Assembly (NCBI GenBank): GCA_964011675.1
Contig: CAXGPR010000006.1
Location: 11,260 to 75,259, forward strand
Direction: 5' to 3'
Length of the DNA: 64,000 nucleotides
From: GCA-2693325 sp964011675
GTDB lineage: Bacteria; Latescibacterota; UBA2968; UBA8231
The notes under the pieces were generated by a model, which saw nothing but the letters and a program-made list of their open reading frames with translations, did no database searches and was not told the DNA's origin. Position 1 is the first letter of the stretch; each line of letters begins with the position of its first letter. The position numbers and the translations under genes are program-made. Positions 1-8,394 of the stretch are shown piece after piece.

Positions 1-40
1 GGACGTCGATATGAGTCAGTTGGACAGATTTTATTCGCAT
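1..40 (-). CDS. N-terminal fragment of a gene leaving the left edge (possibly enolase superfamily)
   Basis: Only 13 codons are inside the window, reading MRIKSVQLTHIDV from an ATG at 40. A GAGAGG ribosome-binding site lies 5 bases upstream (46-51) and a promoter-like element sits further back, so this is a real start. The opening resembles the first beta strand of mandelate racemase/muconate lactonizing enzymes (typically M-K-I-x-x-V-E), which are common in sugar-acid catabolism. Thirteen residues cannot prove the family. The gene is divergent from the ferritin-like/ATP-grasp gene at 234. Confidence 0.5.
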   Translation of the reverse strand, partial: MRIKSVQLTHIDV

Positions 41-78
41 GGTAACCTCTCTTTGGGGGAGTGCAACTTCAGGCGAAA

Positions 79-107
79 TAGATAGCTGAGTCCAGAGAGG
101 TTGTCAA
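79..107 (-). promoter_or_regulatory. Candidate sigma-70 promoter for the left-edge minus-strand gene
   Basis: On the minus strand an exact TTGACA (107-102) is followed after 17 bases by TATCTA (84-79), a weak -10 matching three of six consensus bases. Transcription would start near 72, leaving a leader of about 30 bases that holds the ribosome-binding site before the ATG at 40. The rest of 41-233 shows a 6-bp hairpin at 187-203 (CGTGCG/CGCACG) and no clear plus-strand promoter. Confidence 0.4.
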
Positions 108-233
108 GAACGGAAGGAAAAATGTAACAATGCGGTGCGTGCCGTGCAGCCTTGGCGTATGTTCAATATCTATCAATAAAAGGCCGCGTGCGTAGGTCGC
201 ACGGTACGCGGATTTATTCATAAATTAGGCCCT

Positions 234-2354
234 ATGCAAATACGAGAGCTGGCAGAGCGGATCCTCTTTGGAGATCGCTGGGAAGATAAATTAGTCGCGT
301 TGGACCGATATGAAGATTCGGTGCCTGGTACTGCGTTTGTCGTGCCAGAGCGGCCGGGACGGCCCGTGGGCTTGGGCTTAGACGAGTGGCACGGTCGTGA
401 GAAAATGCGCTTTCGCGACGTGGGTAAGTTGCACTCGGAAAGAGAGCGCGGTCTGGTTTTACACTTTTTTGCCAACCACGAGCTGCTCGCCCTCGAGCTT
501 ATGGCGCTCGCATTGCTGAAGTTCCCCGATGCGCCGCAGAAATTTCGCCGCGGGGTAGTAAAAACGCTAAAGGACGAGCAGGAGCACGTGCGCATGTACC
601 GGCGGCGCATGGACGAGATCGGCGTGGAGTTTGGGCAGATCCCGGTCAGCGATTACTTCTGGAAAGCGATAGCACCGATGCGCAGTCCGAGCGACTTTGT
701 CACTGGCTTGAGTTTGACGCTAGAGCAGGCTAACCTCGACTACGCCGTCCACTACGCAGGGGTTTACGAGGGGCTTGGTGATGAATCGACGGCTGCGATT
801 CTCAGACAGATTTACAAGGACGAAATAAGCCATGTTAAACACGGCTTGGTCTGGTTTGAGCGCTGGCGCAGCGCTGAACAGACGCAGTGGGATGCCTATC
901 GAGAAGTCCTGCCCGAACCCCTGAGTCCAGCGCGTGCAAAGGGAATCGGCTTTAATCGCGAAGGGCGATGCAAGGTGGGCTTTGACCGTGCGTATATCGA
1001 CGAGTTAGAGGTTTTTTCGCGCTCGCGTGGACGCTGTCCGAACGCGTTCTGGTTTAATCCAAACTGCGAGGGAGAAGTTGCTGCGGGTCGCCCGGGAGAC
1101 TTGGCCTCCAAGCAGATCCGCCAGCTGGCGAAAGATCTGCGCGCGCTACCCATGCTCTACTGTGCTCAGGACGATGTCGTGCTAGTAGAGCGTCGGCCGA
1201 GTATAGAATTTCTTCGCACCCTGCGCGCGCTGGGCTTTACCGTTCCCGAGTTTGTCGAGTGCGACAGTGGAACTATGGCATTGGAATCGCTCGTTGAACG
1301 CAAACTGCACGGAGTGCGTCCGTGGGGTTGGAGTCCACAGAGCGCAGCTTTTTTTGCACCGCTTGCGGATCAACTCGCAACGGGTGAAACGCTGGGCTGG
1401 CAGCCGGAGTGGCGCGCACTCTATTCAAAGGCGTGGAGCGCGGATCACCTGCGGAACTTTATGGATGAAGCCGGTGAAGATTGGATGTGTGGCACGGAAG
1501 TCATCGGAAACATTTGTCAGAGTGTAGATGGAGTCGAGTCCGCATTAGCGCACTGGACGGATTGGGACGACGTGGTGATCAAAGCTGCAATCGAATCGTC
1601 GGGTCGCGGACAGATCCACGCACGCGGCGGACGATTGCGCAGCCAGCAGCGCGGTTGGTTAGAGAATGTGCTGGCGCGGCACGGGCAGGTTGTGGTGGAA
1701 CCCTGGTTAGACAAGGTGCTCGATCTCTCACTGCACTTTGACATTGACGTAGATGGTCAGGTGCACGTAGCCGGATGGACACGTTTTTTTACCGATCAGC
1801 GCGGACAGTACCGCGGAACCTTTGTCGGCCAGATGGTAGCCGGTTTAGACGATGAGACCAAAAAGTTTCTCTATGGCGACGGCCGCGATCCGAGCCGACT
1901 GCGCCGTTTGGGCGAGCAGCTGAGCGCCCACCTCGGGTCGTCGCTCGTTGAGGTGGGCTACGTCGGGCCCGTTTGCGTCGATGCTCTGGTCTATCGAAGT
2001 CGGGGAGGTCTACGTTTTAAACCCATCGTCGAGATCAATCCGCGCACCAGTATGGGGCGCGTTGCGCTGTCGCTGCGGCAGCGCGTCAACTCGGCGCGCA
2101 CGGCGCTCTGGCTCGTGGTTACGGCGCGCGAGGCCCAGGCCGCAGGCTACGCCAGTTTAGCCGAATGGGCCGCCGAATTTGAGACGGTCTGGCCGGCTCG
2201 TTTGGCAGATGACGGTGCTCAGGTTGGCGAGGGCGCACTCTTTGTTACAGATCCTGCTCAGGCCGGTGCGTGCGCCGGCCTCTTACTCGTCGATCAGACC
2301 CTGTTGGGATGCCGTCAGCGCGCGTTGGAAGTGGGGCTGGATATCGGCGTTTAA
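234..2354 (+). CDS. DUF455 ferritin-like / ATP-grasp fusion protein
   Basis: The 706-residue protein has two parts. Residues about 60-215 form a DUF455-type ferritin-like four-helix domain: HFFANHE (77-83), DEQEH (114-118), E164, and E197 with H200 and H203 give the paired E...ExxH iron ligands expected of a di-iron protein. Residues about 300-680 look like an ATP-grasp ligase: a nucleotide-binding strand with K450 followed by SSGRG (455-459), VEPW with E489, and a metal-binding EINPR (600-604). DUF455 proteins are usually stand-alone and near 270 residues; here the domain is joined to a ligase. The substrate is unknown, and amide-bond formation coupled to an oxidation is only inference. The gene stands alone on the plus strand and faces the minus-strand group ending at 2362. 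Confidence 0.75.
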   Translation: MQIRELAERILFGDRWEDKLVALDRYEDSVPGTAFVVPERPGRPVGLGLDEWHGREKMRFRDVGKLHSERERGLVLHFFANHELLALELMALALLKFPDAPQKFRRGVVKTLKDEQEHVRMYRRRMDEIGVEFGQIPVSDYFWKAIAPMRSPSDFVTGLSLTLEQANLDYAVHYAGVYEGLGDESTAAILRQIYKDEISHVKHGLVWFERWRSAEQTQWDAYREVLPEPLSPARAKGIGFNREGRCKVGFDRAYIDELEVFSRSRGRCPNAFWFNPNCEGEVAAGRPGDLASKQIRQLAKDLRALPMLYCAQDDVVLVERRPSIEFLRTLRALGFTVPEFVECDSGTMALESLVERKLHGVRPWGWSPQSAAFFAPLADQLATGETLGWQPEWRALYSKAWSADHLRNFMDEAGEDWMCGTEVIGNICQSVDGVESALAHWTDWDDVVIKAAIESSGRGQIHARGGRLRSQQRGWLENVLARHGQVVVEPWLDKVLDLSLHFDIDVDGQVHVAGWTRFFTDQRGQYRGTFVGQMVAGLDDETKKFLYGDGRDPSRLRRLGEQLSAHLGSSLVEVGYVGPVCVDALVYRSRGGLRFKPIVEINPRTSMGRVALSLRQRVNSARTALWLVVTAREAQAAGYASLAEWAAEFETVWPARLADDGAQVGEGALFVTDPAQAGACAGLLLVDQTLLGCRQRALEVGLDIGV

Positions 2355-2361
2355 AGCAGCC

Positions 2362-3489
2362 CTACTGTTCGGGCGGATGGTTTTTCTCTACGCGGTATAC
2401 TCTGTCGACGTCTTCCCACCACTCGATTTGTGGCAGCGCTGCTCCATACAGAGTCGTTTGTCCAACGATGGGCGTGGCCACTTGGATGCCAGCAGTCTCG
2501 GCGGCTGTCTTCAGGCGCTGCATCGGCTCATACCAAGGATGGAGTGCCAGGTTTAACGTGCCCCAGTGTATGGGATGAAGCACGTCGCCGCGCAGGTCGA
2601 GGTGGGCCTGCACGCTTTCTTCGGGAAACATGTGCACGTAGCGCCAGCGCTCGTTGTAGGCACCGCACTCGACAAAGGTCATGTTGAAGGGGCCGTAGCG
2701 CCTCCCTATTTGTGCAAAGCCGTCAAAGTAACCCGAGTCTCCGCTGATGTATATGCGGTGCTGCGGGCCTTCTACGACCCACGAAGTCCACAACGTCCTG
2801 TTGCGATCGGTTAGGCCGCGACCGGAAAAATGCTGAGCGGGCGTCGAGACGATGTTGAGGCTGTCTCTTATCGACAGGCTTTCCCACCAGTCCAATTCGC
2901 GGATTTTTCCTCGCTCTACGCCCCATTGCGCCAAGCGATTGCCCACACCTAGACCCGTGATGAATAGCGAAGTTTTTTCGTCCAGTGCCTGGATCGAAGA
3001 TTTGTTTAAATGGTCGTAGTGATCGTGTGAGATGAGCACGGCATCAACGGAAGGCAACTGCGCTATGGACAGGGGAACATCGCCGTTGTAGCGAGTAGGT
3101 CCCAGAGGAGATACGCGCTTGGCAAACACGGGATCGGAGAGCAGTCTAAATCCATCGACATTGAGCAGGAGAGAAGAATGTCCTAGCCAGGTAGCGCTCA
3201 GGTGATTGGGGCCTGGGTGCAGGAACGCGCTCAGGTCGACCTGCTGTTTGGGCAGGGGTCTATTGGGTTCTCGTTCTTCACTGCTAAAGAGAAATTTGGG
3301 TATCATGGTGAGGCCGTCCTTCAGGGCGATCGGCGGTCTTTCTTCAGGATTACTGAACGTGCCGTCGCTATACTGAGGAGATGTTTCCCACCGGGCTCTC
3401 TGCGCCTTCTCGCTCTGTGTCAGCCACGCAGAGCACGCTGTAAATAGGGCTATAAACAGCAGACTCAAGGGTAGGAGTAGGCGCTTCAT
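2362..3489 (-). CDS. Metallo-beta-lactamase-fold lipoprotein (NAPE-PLD/UlaG-like)
   Basis: A hydrophobic leader ends in a lipobox, LFTAC with C19, so the protein is probably a lipid-anchored envelope protein. The metallo-beta-lactamase zinc motif HDHYDH is at 155-160 (H155, H157, D159, H160). Later ligand motifs follow: a histidine in the AQHFSGRG strand, ISGDSGYFDG, and the C-terminal LHPIHWGT. Overall order and length (375 residues) match NAPE-hydrolysing phospholipase D-like and UlaG-like hydrolases. The substrate cannot be read from sequence. It lies 19 bases downstream of the thioesterase gene and is probably co-transcribed. Confidence 0.85.
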   Translation of the reverse strand: MKRLLLPLSLLFIALFTACSAWLTQSEKAQRARWETSPQYSDGTFSNPEERPPIALKDGLTMIPKFLFSSEEREPNRPLPKQQVDLSAFLHPGPNHLSATWLGHSSLLLNVDGFRLLSDPVFAKRVSPLGPTRYNGDVPLSIAQLPSVDAVLISHDHYDHLNKSSIQALDEKTSLFITGLGVGNRLAQWGVERGKIRELDWWESLSIRDSLNIVSTPAQHFSGRGLTDRNRTLWTSWVVEGPQHRIYISGDSGYFDGFAQIGRRYGPFNMTFVECGAYNERWRYVHMFPEESVQAHLDLRGDVLHPIHWGTLNLALHPWYEPMQRLKTAAETAGIQVATPIVGQTTLYGAALPQIEWWEDVDRVYRVEKNHPPEQ

Positions 3490-3508
3490 ATTCCTATCTC
3501 GTTACCGT

Positions 3509-3910
3509 TTATGGGCAAAAGAGCGCATCGAGTTTAGCGGGAAAACCGGGCCGTCCATTGCTATTTAAGCAGGTGCCCACAAAGCGCCCTTGCAGAATTA
3601 GGGTGCCGTCGCCGCGGCGTATCTCCTGTGCGAAGACAAAGCGGACGCGTCCCTGGCGTTCGGCGCGCAGATAAACGGTGAATGCGTCCCCGCTGCGCAG
3701 GGGATGTTTGTAGTCGAGCTCGCAGCGCGTGATAACGAGATCGTGTCCTTCTCTGTGCAGTTGGGCAAAGTCGAATCCGCACGAGCGCAGAAATTGGTGG
3801 CGAGCGTGCTCGAGGTAGTTTTGATATACGGCGTTGTTGACGATGCCCTGCAGGTCGCACTCGTAGTCGCGGACGCTAAAATCGAGCGTAAAGGTGTGAT
3901 TTGTAGTCAC
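3509..3910 (-). CDS. Hotdog-fold acyl-CoA thioesterase (4HBT family)
   Basis: This 133-residue protein has the single hotdog domain of 4-hydroxybenzoyl-CoA thioesterases. The catalytic-region pattern is DYECDLQGIVNNAVYQNYLE, in which a conserved D precedes G-x-V-N-N-x-x-Y and a later E on the helix. It sits 12 bases downstream of a MenA/UbiA-type prenyltransferase. A 4HBT enzyme hydrolysing DHNA-CoA next to a DHNA prenyltransferase is a known menaquinone arrangement, so that role is plausible but not shown. A general YbgC-like housekeeping thioesterase is the alternative. Confidence 0.85.
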   Translation of the reverse strand: MTTNHTFTLDFSVRDYECDLQGIVNNAVYQNYLEHARHQFLRSCGFDFAQLHREGHDLVITRCELDYKHPLRSGDAFTVYLRAERQGRVRFVFAQEIRRGDGTLILQGRFVGTCLNSNGRPGFPAKLDALFCP

Positions 3911-3922
3911 GTGAACCTCCGT

Positions 3923-4825
3923 TTAGAGCGGAATGTAGATCAATGCGTAAAGCGCAGCGAGTGCGAAAGAGACGGCCGGGGCGATGAGTAGACCCGTGAG
4001 CCACAGCGTGGCGCGTGCGGACTGATGGCTCGCTGGCAGGAGGAAAAGTGCGCCCGCCAAGGGCAATGCTGGCAGGTATAAGACTGCACGGGGCACGTCG
4101 CTCGTATAGAGAAAGAGATGCGTTAGCAGGCCGAGTGCGATGGCGATTGCGGCCGCTTTTGGCACGCCCCAAAGGGCGGCTAAGGTGCGTTTCCCCGCGC
4201 GCTGATCGGCCTCTGCATCGGGCAGGGTAAAGGCAATTGCTGCGGCGGTTTGTAAGTAAATGTATGCGGCTATTAGCGCAATGATAGACAGGGGGTTTTC
4301 GCCGGGGTGGAGTGCGGGAAGACGCCCCGTCTGTACGTAAAAGCCGGCTACGGGTAAAATGCACCCGACGCCTAGCGCCTGTAGGATTTCGCCGCCGCCG
4401 CGGTAGTTCAGGCGCAGCGGTGGTAGGCTGTAGGACCAGAGCAGGAAAAGGCCACAGACAAAGAGAAAGGGCGCGAGCGGGCGGTCGTGCGCCGCGGCTA
4501 ATAGCAGACCGAGTGCGAGCACGGCAACCCCGGAAAACAGTCCTGCGCGCAGTAAAGTAGTAGGCTCAATACGCCGTTCTACGAGCACGCGCGAGCCGCC
4601 AGAAAAGAGCGTCGGCGTCTCGTTGAGAGTATCGGCCTGCTTATCGGCCCAGTCGTTGAGGAATACGATAAAGAGCTGCATCGCCAAGCCGTATAGAGCT
4701 AGCAGCAGGCAGAGCTGTGCGGAGACGGCGCCATACATGGCGTAGGCAAGGGTCTGACCGAATAATAGCGGGAGCTGCAGATTGACAGCAGAGGGTAAAC
4801 GCGCTGCCTGTAGCCAGGCGCGCAT
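3923..4825 (-). CDS. UbiA/MenA-family membrane prenyltransferase
   Basis: About eight hydrophobic segments carry both Asp-rich motifs of UbiA-superfamily aromatic prenyltransferases: NDWADKQAD in the first half followed by GGSR, and DAEADQRAGKRTL in the second half. The second motif closely follows the DxExDxxAGKRTL form of 1,4-dihydroxy-2-naphthoate prenyltransferase (MenA). I start at the ATG at 4825, whose A is shared with the upstream gene's TGA (TGATG); the longer frame to 4873 only adds residues overlapping that gene. Length is 300 residues. With the adjoining thioesterase it could supply two menaquinone steps. Confidence 0.8.
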   Translation of the reverse strand: MRAWLQAARLPSAVNLQLPLLFGQTLAYAMYGAVSAQLCLLLALYGLAMQLFIVFLNDWADKQADTLNETPTLFSGGSRVLVERRIEPTTLLRAGLFSGVAVLALGLLLAAAHDRPLAPFLFVCGLFLLWSYSLPPLRLNYRGGGEILQALGVGCILPVAGFYVQTGRLPALHPGENPLSIIALIAAYIYLQTAAAIAFTLPDAEADQRAGKRTLAALWGVPKAAAIAIALGLLTHLFLYTSDVPRAVLYLPALPLAGALFLLPASHQSARATLWLTGLLIAPAVSFALAALYALIYIPL

Positions 4826-6147
4826 CAGCGCAGGGTAAACCTGGAGAGCACGGCGGCGTGGTCGCTGGGCCACTGAACGCGGTGTTGGCTGAGTACCTGT
4901 GCTTCTAGGGCGTGCAGGTGGGCCGATCGGTAGTACACGTAGTCAATGCGATCTTGCCAGCTGTTTGGGTTGCGCGGCGTCCAGGTGTGGCCCGGCTCGG
5001 CAATGGGGTCGGGGTGGACCTGCCGATAAGCGTCTGTGAAGCCGGCCTTGGCCATATACGCACTGACGGGCCATTCCACCGCCATATTGCAGTGCAGTGA
5101 ACTGGCAGACTGAGTCCAGTCCAGGTGTGAGGGGCTGTTGAAATCGCCCGCGATAATAAGCGGTTCGGCATCGTTTAGGTGGGGCTGTAACGCTTCGAGA
5201 ATAGTCTGCATCTCGCTGGCCCGCGTTTCGTGCTCGGCCTCTATCAGGCCCTCGGGCGTTGCCTCGTCGCGCTGTACGTCGTTACAAAAGTCGGGTAGAT
5301 AGTGGAGCCACAGGCTGAACAGCTTGAGGGTGCGTTCAGCGCCTAGCGCTAGCGTTGCACCCCCTAGGTTAAACGGGCGAAACAGGTCGTGGTGTCCTAT
5401 AGCAGGATAGCGGCTGATAATGGATAGATTTGACGAACGCAGGTAAAGGTGATAGCCGAGTGCATCGGCAATGCGCGGACCCGATCCGTAGGTCTCCTGC
5501 ATCGCGACGATATCTGCTCCGCTGTCGCGGATGCATTCAACAACCCGTTCCACGCCTTCGTCGATGCCATCTTCGCGTCCTCCGTTCCATATGTTCCATG
5601 CCAGAACGCGCAGCGGTTCGCCCGGGGCGTGGGTTGGATAGGAAGCGGCTTGGCGTCCGTCACACTGCTGGTAGCGTTGAGCGATTTCCTCGGGTGAGTG
5701 CACGGTATCCCACCGCTGGAACTCTTCTACGTGCAGGTCAGGTGAGTCCGAAGGTTTGACGGGAGCACCGTAGGTTGGCTCCAAGCCAGTCAGCGAATAG
5801 AGCGCAACCTGTCGCCCGTCAAAATAGAGGTGTGCTTGATCGGTGTTTGCATCAACTGAAAAGGCGATCAGATGCCACGAGCCGTCGTCTATGCGCTGAG
5901 AAGTCGTTGGTTGGTAGTCGAGCCGGTGCTTTCCATCTCCGAGGTTCCACGCCCATGCCCCGTTGGGCTGTAGGGCAATCGCCCAGCCCGGCAGCTGTCC
6001 GCTCGTGCGCGAGAAGCCGTAGTTAGAGCGCTCCGTATAGTCGCGTATTTCTCCGCTGTACCAGTCTTTGTTGCTGGCGATGGTCGGATAGTCTGCCGCC
6101 GGTGCGTTGGCTCGCGCCCAGAGCGCTATGGTAAAACGCGTTTCCAT
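4825..6147 (-). CDS. LamG domain fused to an endonuclease/exonuclease/phosphatase domain
   Basis: Residues 1-165 read as a LamG/concanavalin-like jelly roll (FTIALWARAN, WHLIAFSVDA, AHLYFDGRQVALY). Residues 178-440 form an endonuclease/exonuclease/phosphatase (DNase I-like) domain with N185 in WNIWNGG, the metal-binding E218 in MQETYG, GDFNS at 334-338, and the terminal SDH at 428-430. All core catalytic positions are present. Such enzymes cleave phosphodiesters in nucleic acids, inositides or sphingomyelin. I see no signal peptide with the ATG at 6147, which is odd for a LamG protein. It overlaps the prenyltransferase start by one base. Confidence 0.82.
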   Translation of the reverse strand: METRFTIALWARANAPAADYPTIASNKDWYSGEIRDYTERSNYGFSRTSGQLPGWAIALQPNGAWAWNLGDGKHRLDYQPTTSQRIDDGSWHLIAFSVDANTDQAHLYFDGRQVALYSLTGLEPTYGAPVKPSDSPDLHVEEFQRWDTVHSPEEIAQRYQQCDGRQAASYPTHAPGEPLRVLAWNIWNGGREDGIDEGVERVVECIRDSGADIVAMQETYGSGPRIADALGYHLYLRSSNLSIISRYPAIGHHDLFRPFNLGGATLALGAERTLKLFSLWLHYLPDFCNDVQRDEATPEGLIEAEHETRASEMQTILEALQPHLNDAEPLIIAGDFNSPSHLDWTQSASSLHCNMAVEWPVSAYMAKAGFTDAYRQVHPDPIAEPGHTWTPRNPNSWQDRIDYVYYRSAHLHALEAQVLSQHRVQWPSDHAAVLSRFTLR

Positions 6148-6232
6148 AGGGGAAATAATACGTCGCTTGTTGGGTAAAGGCCAGTTGGCTATTTTGTGCC
6201 GCTCGTGCAGTGATTAAAAGAGAGGGGTTAGC

Positions 6233-7195
6233 ATGTTTAAGATTTCCGTATGGCACGGCAATTTGTCTGAGGACTATTTGCGCTTTGTAACGCAGCTCGG
6301 CGTCGACTGTTTAGACTTTGGTCAGGGCGATTTTTTCCCCGGAGTTAAGGAACAGGGATACCCCGATCTGGACGCGCTGCTGAAGATCAAAAAAAAGGTT
6401 CGCTCTTGGGGGCTGGATATCAATCGCGTCACGCTGCCCGATATGACCGAATGCTTTATGAAGGGAGAAGATGGCGGCGAAATCGAACTGGAAAACGCTA
6501 GCAATGCGCTGCGCGTTTTTGCCGAAGCTGGCGTCCCCATTGCGCGCCAGCGCGTGGCTGGCGACGTATTTCCGTGGATGTCCAGACGGTGGAACGCACC
6601 GCACCGGGGTGGCTACCGCTATCGCTCGGAGAGCGTGGCGCTGGCCGAGGAGAACAAGGGACCGCCTTCGCCGGAAGAGCTAGATGAGTGGTGGCAGCGC
6701 TTTTGCACCCTTTATGAGCGGCTAGTGCCCATTGCTGAAGACGGCGATATCAAGTTGGCGATGCACCCTTCTGACGCCCCTTTTCCCGACACGCCTCTCG
6801 GTAGTCTGGGATATCACCGGGTGATCGATGCGTTTCCCAGTAAACAGGTCGGCTATCTCTACTGCTGCGGCACGCGTGCGCAGGCCGGCGGCTCGCCGCT
6901 AGTGTTAGATGAATTACATAACTACGGTCGCAAAGGTCGGCTCTTTATGATTCACCTGCGCAACGTGCGTGGTTCGCTGGCCACGGCTGGAGGTTTTGAG
7001 GAAGTCTTGCTTGACGACGGCGATATGAATCCGGCCAAAATTCTGCTGGAACTGCGGCGCGTGGGGTTTGATGGCTGTATTAATCCCGACCACATACCGA
7101 CGCTGGAAGGCGACGAAGGCACACTGACAAAAGGCATGGCCTACAGCGTGGGCTATTTAAAGGCACTCTTTGCGGCCATGGCGGTAATCGAATGA
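6233..7195 (+). CDS. Mannonate dehydratase-family protein, copy 1
   Basis: The 320-residue TIM-barrel protein carries the UxuA/ManD metal-site series in order: MHPSDAP, YCCGTRAQ, IHLRNVRG, LLDDGDMN and NPDHIPTLEGD. These supply the His, Cys, His and Asp that hold the divalent metal in mannonate dehydratase, which converts D-mannonate to 2-keto-3-deoxygluconate. It is the first of four tightly packed genes (6233-10228); its TGA overlaps the next ATG. An AGAGAGGGG ribosome-binding site precedes the start. It may act on a different aldonate, since the family is broad. Confidence 0.85.
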   Translation: MFKISVWHGNLSEDYLRFVTQLGVDCLDFGQGDFFPGVKEQGYPDLDALLKIKKKVRSWGLDINRVTLPDMTECFMKGEDGGEIELENASNALRVFAEAGVPIARQRVAGDVFPWMSRRWNAPHRGGYRYRSESVALAEENKGPPSPEELDEWWQRFCTLYERLVPIAEDGDIKLAMHPSDAPFPDTPLGSLGYHRVIDAFPSKQVGYLYCCGTRAQAGGSPLVLDELHNYGRKGRLFMIHLRNVRGSLATAGGFEEVLLDDGDMNPAKILLELRRVGFDGCINPDHIPTLEGDEGTLTKGMAYSVGYLKALFAAMAVIE

Positions 7196-8394
7196 GTGAA
7201 AAGAAAAAGATTGCGGCAATCGTTACCGAATACCGTCCTCGTTCGCACGCCGACGTAATCGTTACCAAGTTTTTACACGGCTTTCCCACCGACGACGGAT
7301 TGAAGGCTCCGCGCGTGGAGATCGCTTCGCTTTACCTAGACCAGATACCCGAAAATGACATAGGTGTTGAGATAGCCCAAACGCACGGCGTGCCCGTATA
7401 CGACAGTATTAACGCAGCAATGTGTTTGGGTGAGGGGGCACTAGCCGTAGACGGCGTGCTACTTATCGGTGAGCACGGGGACTACGCGTGGAACGAGAAG
7501 GAGCAGCACCTCTATCCGCGCCGCTATTTCATGGAGCAGATTTGCGGAGCGATGGCAACGGCCGGGCGCGCCGTGCCTGTTTTTAACGACAAGCACCTGT
7601 CGTACAACTGGTCGGATGCCCAGTGGATGTATAATCGGGCCAGGGAGCTCAATGCGCCTTTTATGGCCGGCTCGTCGCTGCCGGTGGGCTGGCGTTCGCC
7701 GTGGTTAGAACATCCGCTGGATAGTCCGCTAGAGGAATCAGTGGCCATTGGTTTTTCAGGCTTGGATATTTATGGATTTCACACGCTCGAGGTGCTGCAG
7801 TGCATGGCAGAGCGCCGTCGGGGCGGTGAGACGGGCGTGGCCGCGGTGACCTGCTTAGAGGGGGAAGCCGTATGGAAAGCCGCTGCCGACGGACTGTTTT
7901 CACTCAATCTGGCCGAGGCGGCCTGCGCTGAGATAGAAAACAAACCCGATGGAACGATGCAGAAACACTGCGAGAACCCCGCGCTCTTTTTGGTGGAATA
8001 TCGCGATGGATTTAAAGGGTCGGTCCTCATGCTCAATGGCTACGTGACCGATTTGGCCTATGCCGGACGGGTGGACGGTCAAATAGAGGCCTGTGAGTTT
8101 TATCTGCAGGGGCACGGCGGTGAGAGCGGTGCCTACGCACATTTCAGCTATCTCTCGCTCAATGCCGAGGAAATGTTCGTTACCGACAAACCGCAGTATC
8201 CGGTCGAGCGCACGCTGTTGACCAGCGGAATACTGGAAGCAGCACTCGATTCTCGCTATCGCGGTCACGTGCGATTGGAGACGCCGTGGTTAGATACGTC
8301 CTATCGTTCGTACGACGATTTCACCTGGCGGCCGCGCGGCCAGCGCCCGGCTGGAGCCTGTCTCGACGACTTCCCTCCGACGGGAGGTGCCTAA
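7192..8394 (+). CDS. Conserved protein of unknown function in a sugar-acid operon
   Basis: I do not recognise a characterised family. The 400-residue soluble protein has alternating beta-alpha segments (AAIVTEYRPRSHADVIV, DGVLLIGEHGDY, VPVFNDKHLSYNW) and no obvious GxGxxG nucleotide motif, signal peptide or membrane segment. The first half has charged turns (GEHGDY, NDKH) that could hold an active site; the second half may be a beta sheet as in Gfo/Idh-like proteins, but this is weak. It overlaps the gene before by 4 bases and directly abuts the gene after (TAAGTG), so it almost certainly serves the same sugar-acid pathway. Confidence 0.6.
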   Translation: MSEKKKIAAIVTEYRPRSHADVIVTKFLHGFPTDDGLKAPRVEIASLYLDQIPENDIGVEIAQTHGVPVYDSINAAMCLGEGALAVDGVLLIGEHGDYAWNEKEQHLYPRRYFMEQICGAMATAGRAVPVFNDKHLSYNWSDAQWMYNRARELNAPFMAGSSLPVGWRSPWLEHPLDSPLEESVAIGFSGLDIYGFHTLEVLQCMAERRRGGETGVAAVTCLEGEAVWKAAADGLFSLNLAEAACAEIENKPDGTMQKHCENPALFLVEYRDGFKGSVLMLNGYVTDLAYAGRVDGQIEACEFYLQGHGGESGAYAHFSYLSLNAEEMFVTDKPQYPVERTLLTSGILEAALDSRYRGHVRLETPWLDTSYRSYDDFTWRPRGQRPAGACLDDFPPTGGA

